Shown here one piece after another: positions 20,864 through 31,506 of a DNA stretch of 64,000 nucleotides. The stretch comes from Nephrocerus scutellatus. Lineage: Eukaryota > Arthropoda > Insecta > Diptera > Pipunculidae. Numbering within the stretch: the first letter of the stretch is position 1; each line of letters begins with the position of its first letter. Both the position numbers and the translations under genes were made by a program. The stretch lies in assembly GCA_947095585.1 (NCBI GenBank), contig OX352765.1:56570920-56634919 (forward strand), given 5' to 3'. Under the pieces are notes generated by a model. That model did no database searches and was not told where the DNA came from. It was given only the letters and a program-made list of their open reading frames with translations.

Positions 20864-22345
20864 TTATATGCAGCCCAAGATTTCATGCCGCCTGCTCATC
20901 TGGATGAGAGCTTCCTGTACAGCTCTTCGGTTTCTACCAACGAAGTCAATATCCTCTGTGTAAGCCAGTATCTGAATGGACTTATAGAGGATTGTTCCTC
21001 TCGCCGTTACGTCAGAGTCTCGGATCACTTTCTCCAACGCCAGGTTGAAGAGGACGCAGGCCAGTCCATCCCCTTGTCGGATCCCGTTATAGATGTGGAA
21101 TGGGATTGATAGTGATCCAGATATTTTTACTTGGCTTATAACATTGCTCATGGTCAACCTACATAGTCGTGTCAGTTTATTTGGGATGCCGAATTCTCTC
21201 ATGGCTTTATAAAGTTCTACTCTGGCTATGCTATCATAGGCGGCTTTAAAGTCTATAAAAAGATGGTGTAGTGAGTTTTGAAACTCTAGACATTTTTCCA
21301 TCACCTGCCTTAGGGTGTAAATCTGATCAGTTGTTGATTTGCCTGGGATGAAGCCACACTGGTATGGACCAATGATGACTTTAGCGTATGGGGCTATCCT
21401 GTCTTGAAGGATAGAGGAGAAAATCTTATACGCGGTACTTAACAACGTTATACCGCGATAATTGCTGCATTTTGTGATATCTCCCTTCTTATGTATGGGG
21501 CACAGAATGCCTCTTCGCCAGTCTTCTGGCATAACTTCTTCTTTCCATACTTGCACTATTATTTCATGAATTGCTTGGTGTAATGTGGGGCCTCCTATTT
21601 TTATCAGTTCCGCTGGGATCCCATCAGATCCCGGGGCCTTATTATTTTTGAGCCGATTTATCGCTCTGCTAACTTGGACTATGGTTGGTGGCGGCAGCAT
21701 AGTATGATCTTCGGTCATTGGTGGAGCTTCAAATTCCTCAGTTAGCTGGCCATTTAGCAACTCATGAAAGTGCTCTTTCCATCGCTCTAAGATGCCTTTA
21801 AGATCGGCGATCAGATTACCCTCTTTGTCCTTGCAGTATGTGCAACGCGGTGTATATTGCTTCATACCGAGGACTCTTTGGTAGAACTTCCGCGCCTGGT
21901 GCGGTCCTTGCTCTCTGTACTGTTCCAGTTCACGGACGAGGTTCTTCTCCCAGGCTGCTTTCTTTTGCCAGTGAACTGTTTTTTCATATCTTCTGAGCTC
22001 TTTATATTCATCTTCGCGTGCCCGCGTTCTATGAGATTGTTGCATTGCTCTGTGCGCAACATTCTTACGTTCAGTTGCTAGCTTACATTCGTCATCGAAC
22101 CAGTCGTTTCGATCTCTACGACTACTGCCTAAGATGGACAGATGGCCCGACAGCTCAACCCCAGGACTTACTCCCCCTGCATTTAGGGCGAGTCCTATCG
22201 TTTGACCGTAGTTGCTTCTGGTCTTCATTGCGAAGGGCAGCCGTGTTGACTCGAATCTGATTCGCGGATGCAGTCTTCCGTGATGATGCAATCCGCGCTC
22301 GGAGCACCATACCAACAAGATTGTGGTCCGAGTCGACGTTGGCAC
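20864..22345 (-). pseudogene. RTE reverse transcriptase frame (copy B)
   Basis: Open for 493 codons and equal to the copy A frame except for S-to-T (PPTIVQV) near 21680 and E-to-K (VQVWKEE) near 21545. Box C is again AYTEDID (20951-20962), so the active-site loss predates the duplication. The same small deletion ends the frame near 20900; the continuation is at 20843-20574. Confidence 0.9.
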
Positions 22346-22925
22346 CTCGGTACGTTCGTACCGTCATCAGGTTCGGGTTGTGGCGGCGGTCTATCAACAC
22401 GTGGTCTATCTGGTTGCGAGTGGCTCCATCGGGAGATACCCAGGTGGATTTGTGGATATTTTTACGCACAAACCTTGTACTAGCAACGACCAAATTATTG
22501 CTTTCTGCCATCTCTATGACTCGTTGTCCATTGTCATTAGTGTTCTCGTGTAAACTATGGGTGCCAATCTACTGCCTGAATACTGGCTCCCTACCTATTT
22601 TAGCATTCATATGCCCCAGAATGATTTTTACATCATACTGAGGGCAGGCATTGAGTTCCCGTTCGACTTATTCAAAGAATTCTTCTTTTTCATCATCTGG
22701 GGTATCCTCTGTAGGTGCGCGAACGTTTATGAGGCTTATGTTTTTAAATTTGCCCCGCACGCGAAGGGTGCATAGACGTTCATTTATTGCTTTAAAGCCG
22801 ATAACGGTGGGTTTCATTCTTTTGCTGACTAGAAACCCCACCCCGAGCACATGATGTCTTGCATGACAGCTGTAATAAATGTCATATTCTGATTTTTGTA
22901 AGACACCATTCCCTGTCCACCGCAT
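22155..22925 (-). pseudogene. RTE endonuclease domain (copy B)
   Basis: Frames 22925-22668 and 22511-22155 carry the same endonuclease text as copy A, but here SPDGATRNQIDHVLIDRRH keeps the catalytic Asp (codon at plus 22404-22406) and the histidine box reads SDHNLVG. The frame break near 22660 and the stops near 22560 are shared with copy A, so this copy is also non-functional. Confidence 0.87.
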
Positions 22926-23277
22926 CTCCTGAATTGCTGTTTAGTCAGCATTATATTTAGACAGGGTATCGGCTAGCTGCTGTGCAGCTCGAGCTCTATA
23001 CAGTGAGCGTACGTTCCATGAGAAAATTCTTAAATCGCTTAGCCGTTTTCGTTGCCGTGGTCGTCGTCGTACATCAGTGTATCCGAGGCTGATTCCGTAA
23101 TAATAATTTTTTTACAGGCGAGGTTATTGGCCTCGCGCCAACCTTACTTTAAAGGGACTAGCCCGATCATTCAGCTTTTCCTGCATTGGAGGAAAATTAC
23201 CAGCGGCCACTGGTAACCACTGGTAACTTCCACCAGTCAGAGATAGTTACGGCCACATGCAATTCTAGAGGATTCGA

Positions 23278-23743
23278 TGTTATTCCCCCTATTTCTGCTT
23301 CGAATAGTATTTTAATTTCCATGAATAATTCGAATGGTATTTTATTTTCCGTATTTCCTGTGGACGCTTAAAATGAAAGAACACGTTTTTCCTTTTTTTG
23401 ACTCTCTCTTTTATTTTCTTAATAACCTTTTCTTTTCACTGTCCAGTAGCCAATACAATATGATAGCAGAAATTTTATTCATACACTTCTTTTACAAACT
23501 TTGTTTGATATCAACACGACAACTGGTTTTTGACGTTTTACTACATAAGTTTCTACATTTTTTAGGACTGTTCGTGCAATATAAGTGCAGACAAAATATT
23601 TTCAAGAAAATTCAAGAGAACAATCAATATTTACAATTCATAAAGAAATTAATTTGTGGTTAATAAAGATATCAATTCATAATATTTATTCTACAAATTT
23701 GTTTTGGTTATTTTCCAATATCAATCAGCAATCAGCTCGAACA
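23278..23743 (-). repeat. Bel-B 3' LTR
   Basis: 466 bp. It differs from the 5' LTR mainly at its left edge (tgttattccccctatttct versus tgtattattcgtt) and by scattered substitutions. The purine tract cggcggggagta is at 23744-23756. Confidence 0.92.
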
Positions 23744-25412
23744 TACTCCCCGCCGTTGACGATACATCGTCAATGAATGGGTAATATACACAATTTTGCT
23801 ACTGGACGCTCTATTGTAGAATTAGCAGTTTTAAGCGTCACTACTCTGACTATCTGGTCATCTCCGGGATGTCTTTGGATCACTCAGCCCATGGGCCATC
23901 TACATGCCAGTGAGTTCTCATCTTTAACCAGAACGACGTCATCTTTTTTGATATTTTCTTAAGGTTTTCTCCGTTTGTGCCTTTGTTGTAGTGTATTTAA
24001 ATATTCGGTTGAATATTTTTTCCAAAATATCTGCGTTCGCTTTTGTATGCGCTGCCACCTGGATAACAAGGCATCTGATGTAGAGTCAATTTGTGATTCA
24101 GGGACAGCTTCGACTCGCTTCCCGATTAAAAAATGAGACGGTGTAAGTATCTCGTAACTTTCATCTTGCAACGTTGCGAAAAGTGGGCGCGAATTCAGGA
24201 TGTTCTCAATTTGGGATACGAGAGTAGCCATTTCTTCAAAGGTCAAATTTACATTTAAAGTGGAGTTCAACAAATGTGTCTTGACCGATTTAACCGCGGA
24301 TTCCCACAAACCACCCATGTGCGGTGAAGAGGGCGGTATGAAATGCCATTGAATATTATGTCTACTAAGAAAACCTGAAATGAGATAATTCTGATTAATC
24401 TTCGTTATCAACTTGTAGGCATCATCCAATATTCTTCTTGCGCCGATAAAATTGGAGCCATTATCGGTATATATATTGGTTGGGACGCCTCTTCTGGCGT
24501 AAAAACATTTAAGTGCAGCCAAAAATGCTTCACTGGTTAAGTCGCTCACTGGTTCAATATGTATAGACTTCACTGATAGGCACACGAAGATGCACAAATA
24601 TCCTTTAATCGTGGTTGAACCTTGCCCCCGTTTGGACGCAAAATAGATAGGTCCCGCAAAATCAATTCCGCAGTTTGGAAACGGGTGCGTAGGCGTTACG
24701 CGTTCTGTCGGCAAACTTCCCATTAATTGATTAGTGACCCATTTTGCATTTTGCATTTGTCTCACACATATTATGCAATTCTTCAAAATCGATCTTATTT
24801 TGTTGCGCCCATTTAGGATCCAGTACTTCTGTCTCAAGAGACTGTTGGTTAAGGTGGGACCAGCATGAAAATTCTCACGGTGAATTTCTCGTATCAGCTT
24901 CTCAGTATAAGTATGATCAGGCGGACGTATAATCGGATGTCGGCTGTCGTAGTCGCAATCGGCGTTGTGTAGTCGACCACCTACTCGTAGTATTCCCGTT
25001 GAGTCGACGAAAGGATTTCTTTCGCCGTTAATTCACAACCTTTTCTATTTCTCAAATCGCGACACCTCAGATTATCTACAAAACGCCTCACATATGCTAC
25101 GATACGTAGAATCTGGTGCAGGTTCGATTTTCTTTCAAATAGGTTATTTAACTAATCGCTTTGTACGGTGATTTGGAAAACGTATTCGATGAATTTTCTC
25201 TTGCTGGTTTCTCTGTCAATCTCCTTTTCATCAATTTCTAAACTTGATTCGTCTGTAGATGGATGAAGAGCAATTGGCTGGCTCAATCATTCGGGTCCAC
25301 ACCACCATTGTCGCAAATTAACCAATATAGCTGGCGATACTCCTCTCGATCCGTGGTCCGCCGGATTGTCGCTGGACTTCACATTTGACCAGTGTTGTCG
25401 CGGGAATTTGTT
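23744..25412 (-). pseudogene. Bel-B integrase and RNase H end
   Basis: The frame at 24837-23959 (292 codons) is an integrase with the full D-D-E set (GIDFAGPIYF, IYTDNGSNFIGA, MGGLWESAVKSV), followed by ILNSRPLFA and TPSHFLIGKRVE. A TTA on the plus strand at about 23959 creates a stop (KP then stop) where copy A reads on through KENIKKDDVVLVKDE. Relative to copy A it has three extra codons at the zinc region (CVRQMQNAKW). Upstream text includes HRENFHAGPTLT and DNPADHRSRGVSP across frame changes. The right end is cut by the solo LTR within the coding sequence. Confidence 0.9.
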
Positions 25413-26007
25413 TGTGAAAGGATTACACCAGTGATCATTTCCTAATTACCCATTCATAACATTTTCATACAAATTAATATATACCTACTAACTTCGAACT
25501 TCGTTAATTGAATATTTGCCTAACGCCTAAATCAGCATATCATCCATCCATCCATACATACCTGTATACCGCATGCATTTCCCTTATTAAATATTAATAT
25601 TAAATGCGCTCTGTCAGGTGCATGAACTTGAAATAATAATGCTGACACGCCGAATGCATATAGGGAATGCAATTTATTGAAAATAATGCTGAATCTAAAA
25701 AAATAATGCTGACGCAATAAAGTATGCGAGGTGATTTGGGTTCAATTATCGAAGGTCGGAAAATTGAATGGAAATTGAACGAAAATTGAAACCCTAAAAT
25801 TTGTATATAAACCCAATCAATTTCGCTAATAAATGAGATCAGTTTTTACCTTAAACAACGACGTGTCTTCTAACTTAATCCTCCGGTCTACAGTGAGTTT
25901 TATTTTCACGAGAAACTCGCTCAATTTGAACTCACTGTATCAGCTCGCTCTATAGATAAAGCCTAATGGCTAACGTATTCAGTTTAAATAAATAAAATAA
26001 CTTTACA
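25413..26007 (+). mobile_element. Solo LTR of another retrotransposon
   Basis: 595 bp from TGTGAAAGG to CTTTACA, flanked on both sides by tgtt (25409-25412 and 26008-26011), a perfect 4-bp target duplication. Removing it with one tgtt restores the Bel-B reading frame across the site (…SDIL joined to NKFPRQHW). It carries TATAAA at 25806-25811, a TCAGT initiator-like string 33-35 bp later and an AATAAA cluster at 25987-25997 near its end, so it reads on the plus strand. A 4-bp duplication fits a gypsy-type element. No internal region is left, as after LTR-LTR recombination. Confidence 0.88.
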
Positions 26008-26011
26008 TGTT

Positions 26012-27560
26012 TAATATATCGCTGTTCCGATTGCCCACAAACGTCTTCCATTTTGCGGGATAAGACGACAGCTAGGCAAACACGATGTTTGAATAGGTCC
26101 ATGCGAAACACGGGGTCTTTAGTGGTGAGATTTCCTTTACAGCAGACATCAATTTGGCCAACCAATGTGCTGCACATAATTCTAATCTGGGCAGTGATAT
26201 TTTCTTTATTGGTGCGACTTTGGTTTTGGCGGTTAACATGTTTATCTCTATTCTGCCCTTCCTATCAGTTGTCCTACTGTAGATCACTGCACTGTAGGCT
26301 CGTTCACTTGTATCCGCAAAGCCATGTAATTCCATCTCCTCATAGTGATTAGTGAATCTTTGTATTTCAACCTTTTCAAAATGCTTAAATTCCGATCTGA
26401 TTTTTCGGTATTCATTTTGATAGGATTCCGGTACTAGGTCGTCCCATCCAAGTTTAGATACAACATTTGGAACAACATTTTTAATAAAATGGTTGAGGGC
26501 GATAAAAACCCCAACGGATCGAATACCCGAGAAGCTTTCGAAATTATCCTTCTCTTCGTGATTGGCCCTTTTGGTTCCGCATGGACCTTAAACTGGAATT
26601 TGTCTTCGCGCGAATGCCAGTGAAGTCCCAACACCGTTTTGACGAGAATCGATTCGCCGTCCAATCGCATTGCCTTATGATCAATCGTTTCTTCAGTTAT
26701 GTGGATGGCGTTAGATCTCCATTAACGTAGCACGAAACCCCATTTTAATAATGCATCTGTGATATTGGTTTTCATTTGAATCGCCATCTGTTCATTTTCA
26801 GCGCCAGACAAGAAGTCGTCGACGTAGAAATCTTTCTCAGCATGATATAATGTCTTTGCATCCCCATTATCGCGTGCAGTTTGTTGAAGTGTACGAATAG
26901 CTAAATAAGCTGAGCAGGCTAATCCAAACGTAACTGTAGTTAACTTGTAGTGCTTTATTCTTTCACTTGGATCCTCACGCCATAACAGTCTTTGGTAATT
27001 TGTTTGATCGCTGGCTACGTATACTTGTCAGTACATACGTTCTATGTCAGCCGTGATAGCTATACGGTGATATCGAAATCGCATTAACGTAACCCAGAGC
27101 TTCGGTTGAATACTAGGGCCGATCAACAAGGTGTCATTCAACGACGTCCCATTTGTCGTCTTGCTAGAACCGCTTGTGTTTTTTACCACTGCATGATGAG
27201 GCAAGTAAAATGATTGTTGCGGGTCATTGTTCACTTGTTTAATATCTAACTGGATGTTCCACGTTTGCAAGACTACATCGCTATATCCGCACATTGTTCC
27301 TTTATTTTCCCATGCTGGTATCTCTGACTCATCTGCAGCTTTCGTTCGACCAGATATGACCCATCCGAAAACTGTGTTCTGCAAAAAGGTGGACCCCATC
27401 TGTTTTCTATCACTTTCGAGAATTTGAAAGAACTTATCTGCACCAATTAATATGTCGATGGGAGCGGCTTTATAAAAGCCTGGATCGGCGAGTTGTATGG
27501 CCTTCAGAGTTGGAATTTCTCCAACATTGATATTTTGACCTGGTACCTTCGTTGGAAGTT
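26012..27560 (-). pseudogene. Bel-B reverse transcriptase and RNase H
   Basis: Minus strand, several frames: protease tail and RT entry (LADPGFYKAAP, ILIGADKFF), FGWVISGR, LPHHAVVKN, NGTSLNDTLLIGP, RYHRIAITADIERMY (27399-27028), then after a stop TVTFGLACSAYLA and FYVDDFLSG with the catalytic box at 26815-26826. The frame at 26670-26434 carries LGLHWHSREDKF and RVFDPLGFLSPSTILLK, and 26335-26072 is RNase H (ELHGFADTSERAYSAVIYSR, SLPRLELCAA). A short deletion in the MRVVFD region (KNTSGSSKTTNGTS) and several stops make it inactive. Confidence 0.9.
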
Positions 27561-27570
27561 GGTTTAGGAT

Positions 27571-27855
27571 TTAAACATCAAGGTCTATCAATAATCGTGA
27601 ATCGTACAAGGACCCCATTGTTTTGATACTTCTTCCCTTCGTTGTGGTTTCACCCGTTGTTATGCCCTTGATGCTTACATTCGCTCTCTTCCTTTCTAGC
27701 GCCTGATGGGTTGAGGACAGACAATTGAAACATAACTTCTTTTGTGCTACGATTTCTCTACGCTCCGGTATCGAGAGTGCTATATATTTCTCGCATTTCC
27801 CCAAGTAATGTTGACCTGCGCATGATGGGCAAGACGATGTAATTTCAAAGACCAT
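27571..27855 (-). pseudogene. Bel-B zinc knuckle and protease remnant
   Basis: Open for 94 codons. It has the knuckle CPSCAGQHYLGKC followed by RREIVAQKKLCFNCLSSTHQ, typical of BEL gag ends, and then GITTGETTTKGRS, which belongs to the middle of the protease. The segment that should contain the LLDSGSQ active site is missing between STHQALERKRAN and the GITTG text, so the protease catalytic residue has been deleted. Confidence 0.83.
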
Positions 27856-28064
27856 TTACGTAATTCGCTTTTGCGGATTGGCTTACTCTTTCGTCATGGA
27901 ACTGAGACTCTCCAATGCATCACTTCTTTTGTTTAAAAATTTCAAAACTCGGTCAAAGATGGAAAAACATCACATGAGCCTTCCAAGCAAGCTTCCTTGG
28001 AGTCGCTATCAAGCTTGTTGACTAACACATATATTACCCAGACGTCTCGAGTCTCAGCTCCCCC

Positions 28065-28980
28065 TCAGAGTACTTTTAAACCCCGAAGGATCTCATCCGA
28101 TACATCAACCAGGTGTCTCAGAGATTTTGCACAACCCTGTTGTATATTTACTTGTTCCATGAACCGCTTTAATAAAGTTTGGATTATGTGTTTTGGTTTA
28201 TTGTATCTCGTTTTTATCTTATCCCAAGGTTCGTCATAGTTCGCATCGGTCACACTGAGATGTTTGATCAATGAGAAAGCTTCTCCTTTCAACAATCCCT
28301 TGAGATATTGCAATTTGTGGACTTTGCTTATCTTTACGTTTTCGTGAATAGACTTCTCGAACAAGTCGCGAAACGATGGAAGCTCGGCATACATTCCACT
28401 GAATGTGGGAATGTCTACCCTTGGCAATCGAACACACTGAGATGTTTGATCAATGAGAAAGCTTCTCCTTTCAACAATCCCTTGAGATATTGCAATTTGT
28501 GGACTTTGCTTATCTTTACGTTTTCGTGAATAGACTTCTCGAACAAGTCGCGAAACGATGGAAGCTCGGCATACATTCCACTGAATGTGGGAATGTCTAC
28601 CCTTGGCAATCGAAAATCGCTTTCACGTCGGCTTAGATTCGAAATCTCTTGCAGAAAATTAGTTTGGTTCAATGCCAATTCGTCCCATGTGTGATTCTCT
28701 CGATCTGGATTGTTGGTTTCGTATGTTTTTGCCATTGGAATAATTTGCTTTGTATTTCGAAGTTGAGAGTTTCAATTTTGTCAAAATTTTCAGAATTAGC
28801 TTCGTCAAAATTACCTTTTTGGTGTCTCTACATCTCTAGGAACTCTTTCCATTGTTCACTTAATATCGCTAGTTTTGCTGATATTTCTGTAATTGGCGGA
28901 TGTCTTGTGAACGTCAAAATTTGTGTTCGTATATCCTCCATGTTCTTCAGCAAACGTTTGACCGCTCTCTTTTCTGCCAT
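28065..28980 (-). pseudogene. Bel-B gag with internal duplication
   Basis: Gag probably starts at the minus-strand ATG at 28980 (MAEKRAVKRLLKNMEDIR) and stops after about 50 codons. Downstream frames (28735-28415 and 28427-28065) both contain PRVDIPTFSGMYAELP, SFRDLFEKSIHENVK and LLKGEAFSLIKHLSV because of a direct repeat in the DNA. The second frame continues to the expected gag C-terminal part. The duplication shifts the frame, so no intact gag is made. Confidence 0.87.
28251..28614. repeat. 182-bp direct tandem duplication inside gag
   Basis: The block starting cacactgagatgtttgatc at 28251 recurs at 28433, with identical sequence up to the ttggcaatcga end of each unit. 182 is not a multiple of three, which explains the frame change. 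Confidence 0.93.
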
Positions 28981-29407
28981 CGTGATTTGTAAAGTGATTA
29001 TTAATCGCACTGAATACCAACTAGGTCACAGTATGTAGAATCGATATATTAGCTGGTATAATATTGTTTGCACTGGTTCTGTTCAGCTTTCTTAAAATGA
29101 ATGAAAAGATTAAATGAGGGATGAATTTTTATTCGCCTGTGTGTGAATTCAATTTGTTCCTTTTTATGAGATTACTTGCATTGGTAAAAAAAAAATAAAT
29201 CGCTTGGAATAATTGAACTTTGAATCACCGTATGTAGAAGTTCAATTTGTTCTCTGGTTTTTGATTTTTTAATCTTATTGATTCGTGATTAAATAAATCG
29301 CATGCAATGGTTGACTTTTCGTCACCGTATATTGAGGTTAAATTTTATTTGCATATGTTAATATTAATTTACTCACGCTTTTGCTTTATTCGGCACTCGA
29401 AGGACCA
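28981..29407 (-). promoter_or_regulatory. Bel-B leader and primer binding site
   Basis: Untranslated leader. Its left part carries two or three loose repeats (caattgaatt/gttcaatttg, tcaccgtat, aataaatcgc). The primer site is the minus-strand TGGTCCTTCGAGTGCCG at 29391-29407, next to the LTR. Its first ten bases equal the Bel-A primer site. Confidence 0.78.
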
Positions 29408-29875
29408 TGTATTATTCGTTGCTTCGAATAGTATTTTACTTTCCATGAATAATTCGATGCTTCGAATGGTATTTTATTTTCCGTATTTCCTATGGACGCT
29501 TAAAATGAAAGAACACGTTTTTCCTTTTTTTGACTCTCTCTTTTATTTTCTTAATAACCTTTTCTTTTCACTGTCCAGTAGCCAATATAATATGATAGCA
29601 GAAATTTTATTCATACACTACTTTTACAAACTTTGTTTGATATCAACACGACATCTGGTTTTTGACGTTTTACTACATAAGTTTCTACATTTTTTAGGAC
29701 TTTTCGTGCAATATAAGTGCAGACAAAATATTTTCATGAAAATTCAAGAGAACAATCAATATTTACAATTCATAAAGAAATTAATTTGTGGTTAATAAAG
29801 ATATCAATTCATTATATTTATTCTACAAATTTGTTTTGGTTAATTTCCAATATCAATCAGCAATCAGCTCGAACA
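29408..29875 (-). repeat. Bel-B 5' LTR
   Basis: 468 bp, minus-strand ends TGTTCGAGCTG...GAATAATACA. Right flank at 29876 is gypsy-E integrase. Pairs with 23278-23743. Confidence 0.93.
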
Positions 29876-30538
29876 AAGTTCATTTATGAATTCTGTCCCG
29901 TTGTCTGATTTAAATAGGATGTGCTATGACGAATTTGGTTAATTCGCATTGCATGGTTTGGACGTAGCGGTAATTGTTGGATAGTCGTAGTGGTCCTAAT
30001 GTGTCTATAGATATTGTTTGAAAACTGTTAGCCGGTGTGATAAGCGGTTCTTTAGTGTGTTTTGTTTGCTTATTTCTTGCGAAGGGTCGCAATTTAAGAC
30101 AAATTCTTTTACCATTGGGCTCGTTTTTCCAGACGTATCGTTGTGTTTTTCTTACTCCTTGATGACCTCCGTGTGCAGAATTATTATACTCATCGATTAA
30201 CTTATATTTTGTTAATTCATCTTTGATTTGTTTTGGGCGACATATAGTATGATTTTTAATTTGGGATGCTTGTTGTTTATTCTTATTTTGGCATATGCTT
30301 CTTTTATTTCATCTATAGTGTATACATTGAATATTTCATAATTTTTCCTTAGAGCTAGGTCTTTGATATTTTCTTTATCAATTCTGGTTGCTAGCTTCCT
30401 CAGTGTTGAATCTAGATTCGCTGAATTATCGCTGCATCCAACGCGCACGTATATATTTGTCGACTTTAAATTTTAGTTCCCTTACATTCTTTATATCGTT
30501 GATGGATGTGCATACCCATATTTGAAGGTGATCAGTCT
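29876..30538 (-). pseudogene. Gypsy-E pol, RNase H-integrase part (piece 1)
   Basis: First of the four colinear gypsy-E pieces. Reading leftward: a linker (LATRIDKENIKDLALRKNYEIF, shown only in part), the integrase zinc region with HGGHQGVRKTQRYVW (plus 30130-30178), NKQTKHTKEPL, the core start ISIDTLGPLRLS (Asp 1) and KSDNGTEFINEL (Asp 2) at about 29880-29915. The second Cys pair of the zinc region is not recognisable (CLKLRPFARNKQ). It is cut on the left by Bel-B and on the right by the gypsy-C LTR. Family resemblance is to 17.6/297-like gypsy elements. Confidence 0.88.
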
Positions 30539-30706
30539 TGTAACGGAGTTTTCCCAGCCGGGGTAAACTCAGCGTGACCAGGGTTCTGAGGCAAGGGGTC
30601 GTTACAATAAAATTTGTTATTTGTGGGACTTTTAATTCAATTTAATGTTTATTCAAAAGATTCTTTACAAGTTTTGCATTTAAAATGAGTAGGTAGACGA
30701 GGCGTT

Positions 30707-31504
30707 ATGTCGGCCTGGGCGATGTGGCGATGGAACCTGGATTCCGTTGTGCTCGGCGGCGTGATCTTTGACGTGAGTGCCGACGAGAGCCGTGATGTAT
30801 CCTTGACGAAGTGACGTGACTCTTGATGTGAAAGATGACGAGCCTTGACGTGCGTGACGACGAGGGCCTCGACGTATCCTTGACGAAGTGACGTGACTGA
30901 CGTAAGTGATGACGGGCCTTGACTTGAGTGACGACGAGTAAGGCTTTGACGAACTGATGTGAGTAATGCTTTGACGAAGTGACGTGACTGACGTAAGTAA
31001 GGACGAGCCTTGACGTGAGTGACGTGAGTGACGTAAGTGATGAAAAGCCTTGACTTGAGCGACGTAAGTTATGACGAGCCTTTGCGTGAGTGACGTGAGT
31101 AAGGCGAGGGCTTTGATGAACTGACGTGAGTATCGTCGAGCCTTGACGTAAGTGACCAGAGTAATGCCTTGACAAAGTGACGTGAGTATCGACGAAAATG
31201 GTGACGAGCTTTGACGTTAGTGACGACGAGCGACGTGAAGGGTGACGATCATTGACGTTAGTAACGCGAGTAATGCCTTGACAAAGTGACGTGAGTATCG
31301 ACTAGCCTTGACGTGAGCAACAGTGGTGGAAGTAGCAAGAGAACGTCGGCAGCGATCTGCTGGATGTACCAGCGCAACAACCCGTAGGGGAGCCACACAG
31401 TGAAGTTGCGTCGTACGAATGACGAAAGCAGAGGAAGACGTCGGCAGCGATCTGCTGGATGTACCAGCGCCACAACCCGTAGGGGAGCCACACAGTGAAG
31501 TGAA
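30707..31504 (-). repeat. Gypsy-C LTR segment with TGACG-rich repeats and two 95-bp units
   Basis: Imperfect minisatellite of strings such as gtgacgtgagtgacgtaagt and gacgagccttgac over about 30745-31320, followed by two copies of the 95-bp unit (from about 31346). Long Arg/Ser/His-rich minus-strand frames here are by-products of the repeats. Confidence 0.85.
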
Positions 31505-31506
31505 GA

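Larger units (their letters stand above)
20243..23277 (-). mobile_element. RTE non-LTR retrotransposon (copy B)
   Basis: Second copy of 14183-17221 with the same (CAT)n terminus, same RT frame end and same 5' border with a BEL LTR. About a dozen substitutions distinguish the two. The 5' region near 23195-23240 carries a local rearrangement (ggtaac repeated) relative to copy A. Confidence 0.88.
19805..25764. repeat. 6.06-kb tandem duplication, copy B
   Basis: Second copy of 13745-19804, in direct orientation and immediately adjacent. Beyond 25764 the sequence continues into the rest of the solo LTR and the 5' part of Bel-B, so copy B is joined to the original right flank and copy A to the original left flank. 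Confidence 0.93.
23278..29875 (-). mobile_element. Bel-B, BEL/Pao retrotransposon split by a solo LTR
   Basis: Minus-strand element: 5' LTR (29408-29875), primer site, repeat-bearing leader, gag, zinc knuckles and protease remnant, RT, RNase H, integrase, purine tract and 3' LTR (23278-23743). Removing the 595-bp solo LTR plus one 4-bp target copy leaves about 6.0 kb, a normal BEL size. Its right end lies inside gypsy-E integrase (piece 1). No matching target duplication is seen at the left end, because RTE sequence and the duplication have replaced that flank. Confidence 0.92.
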
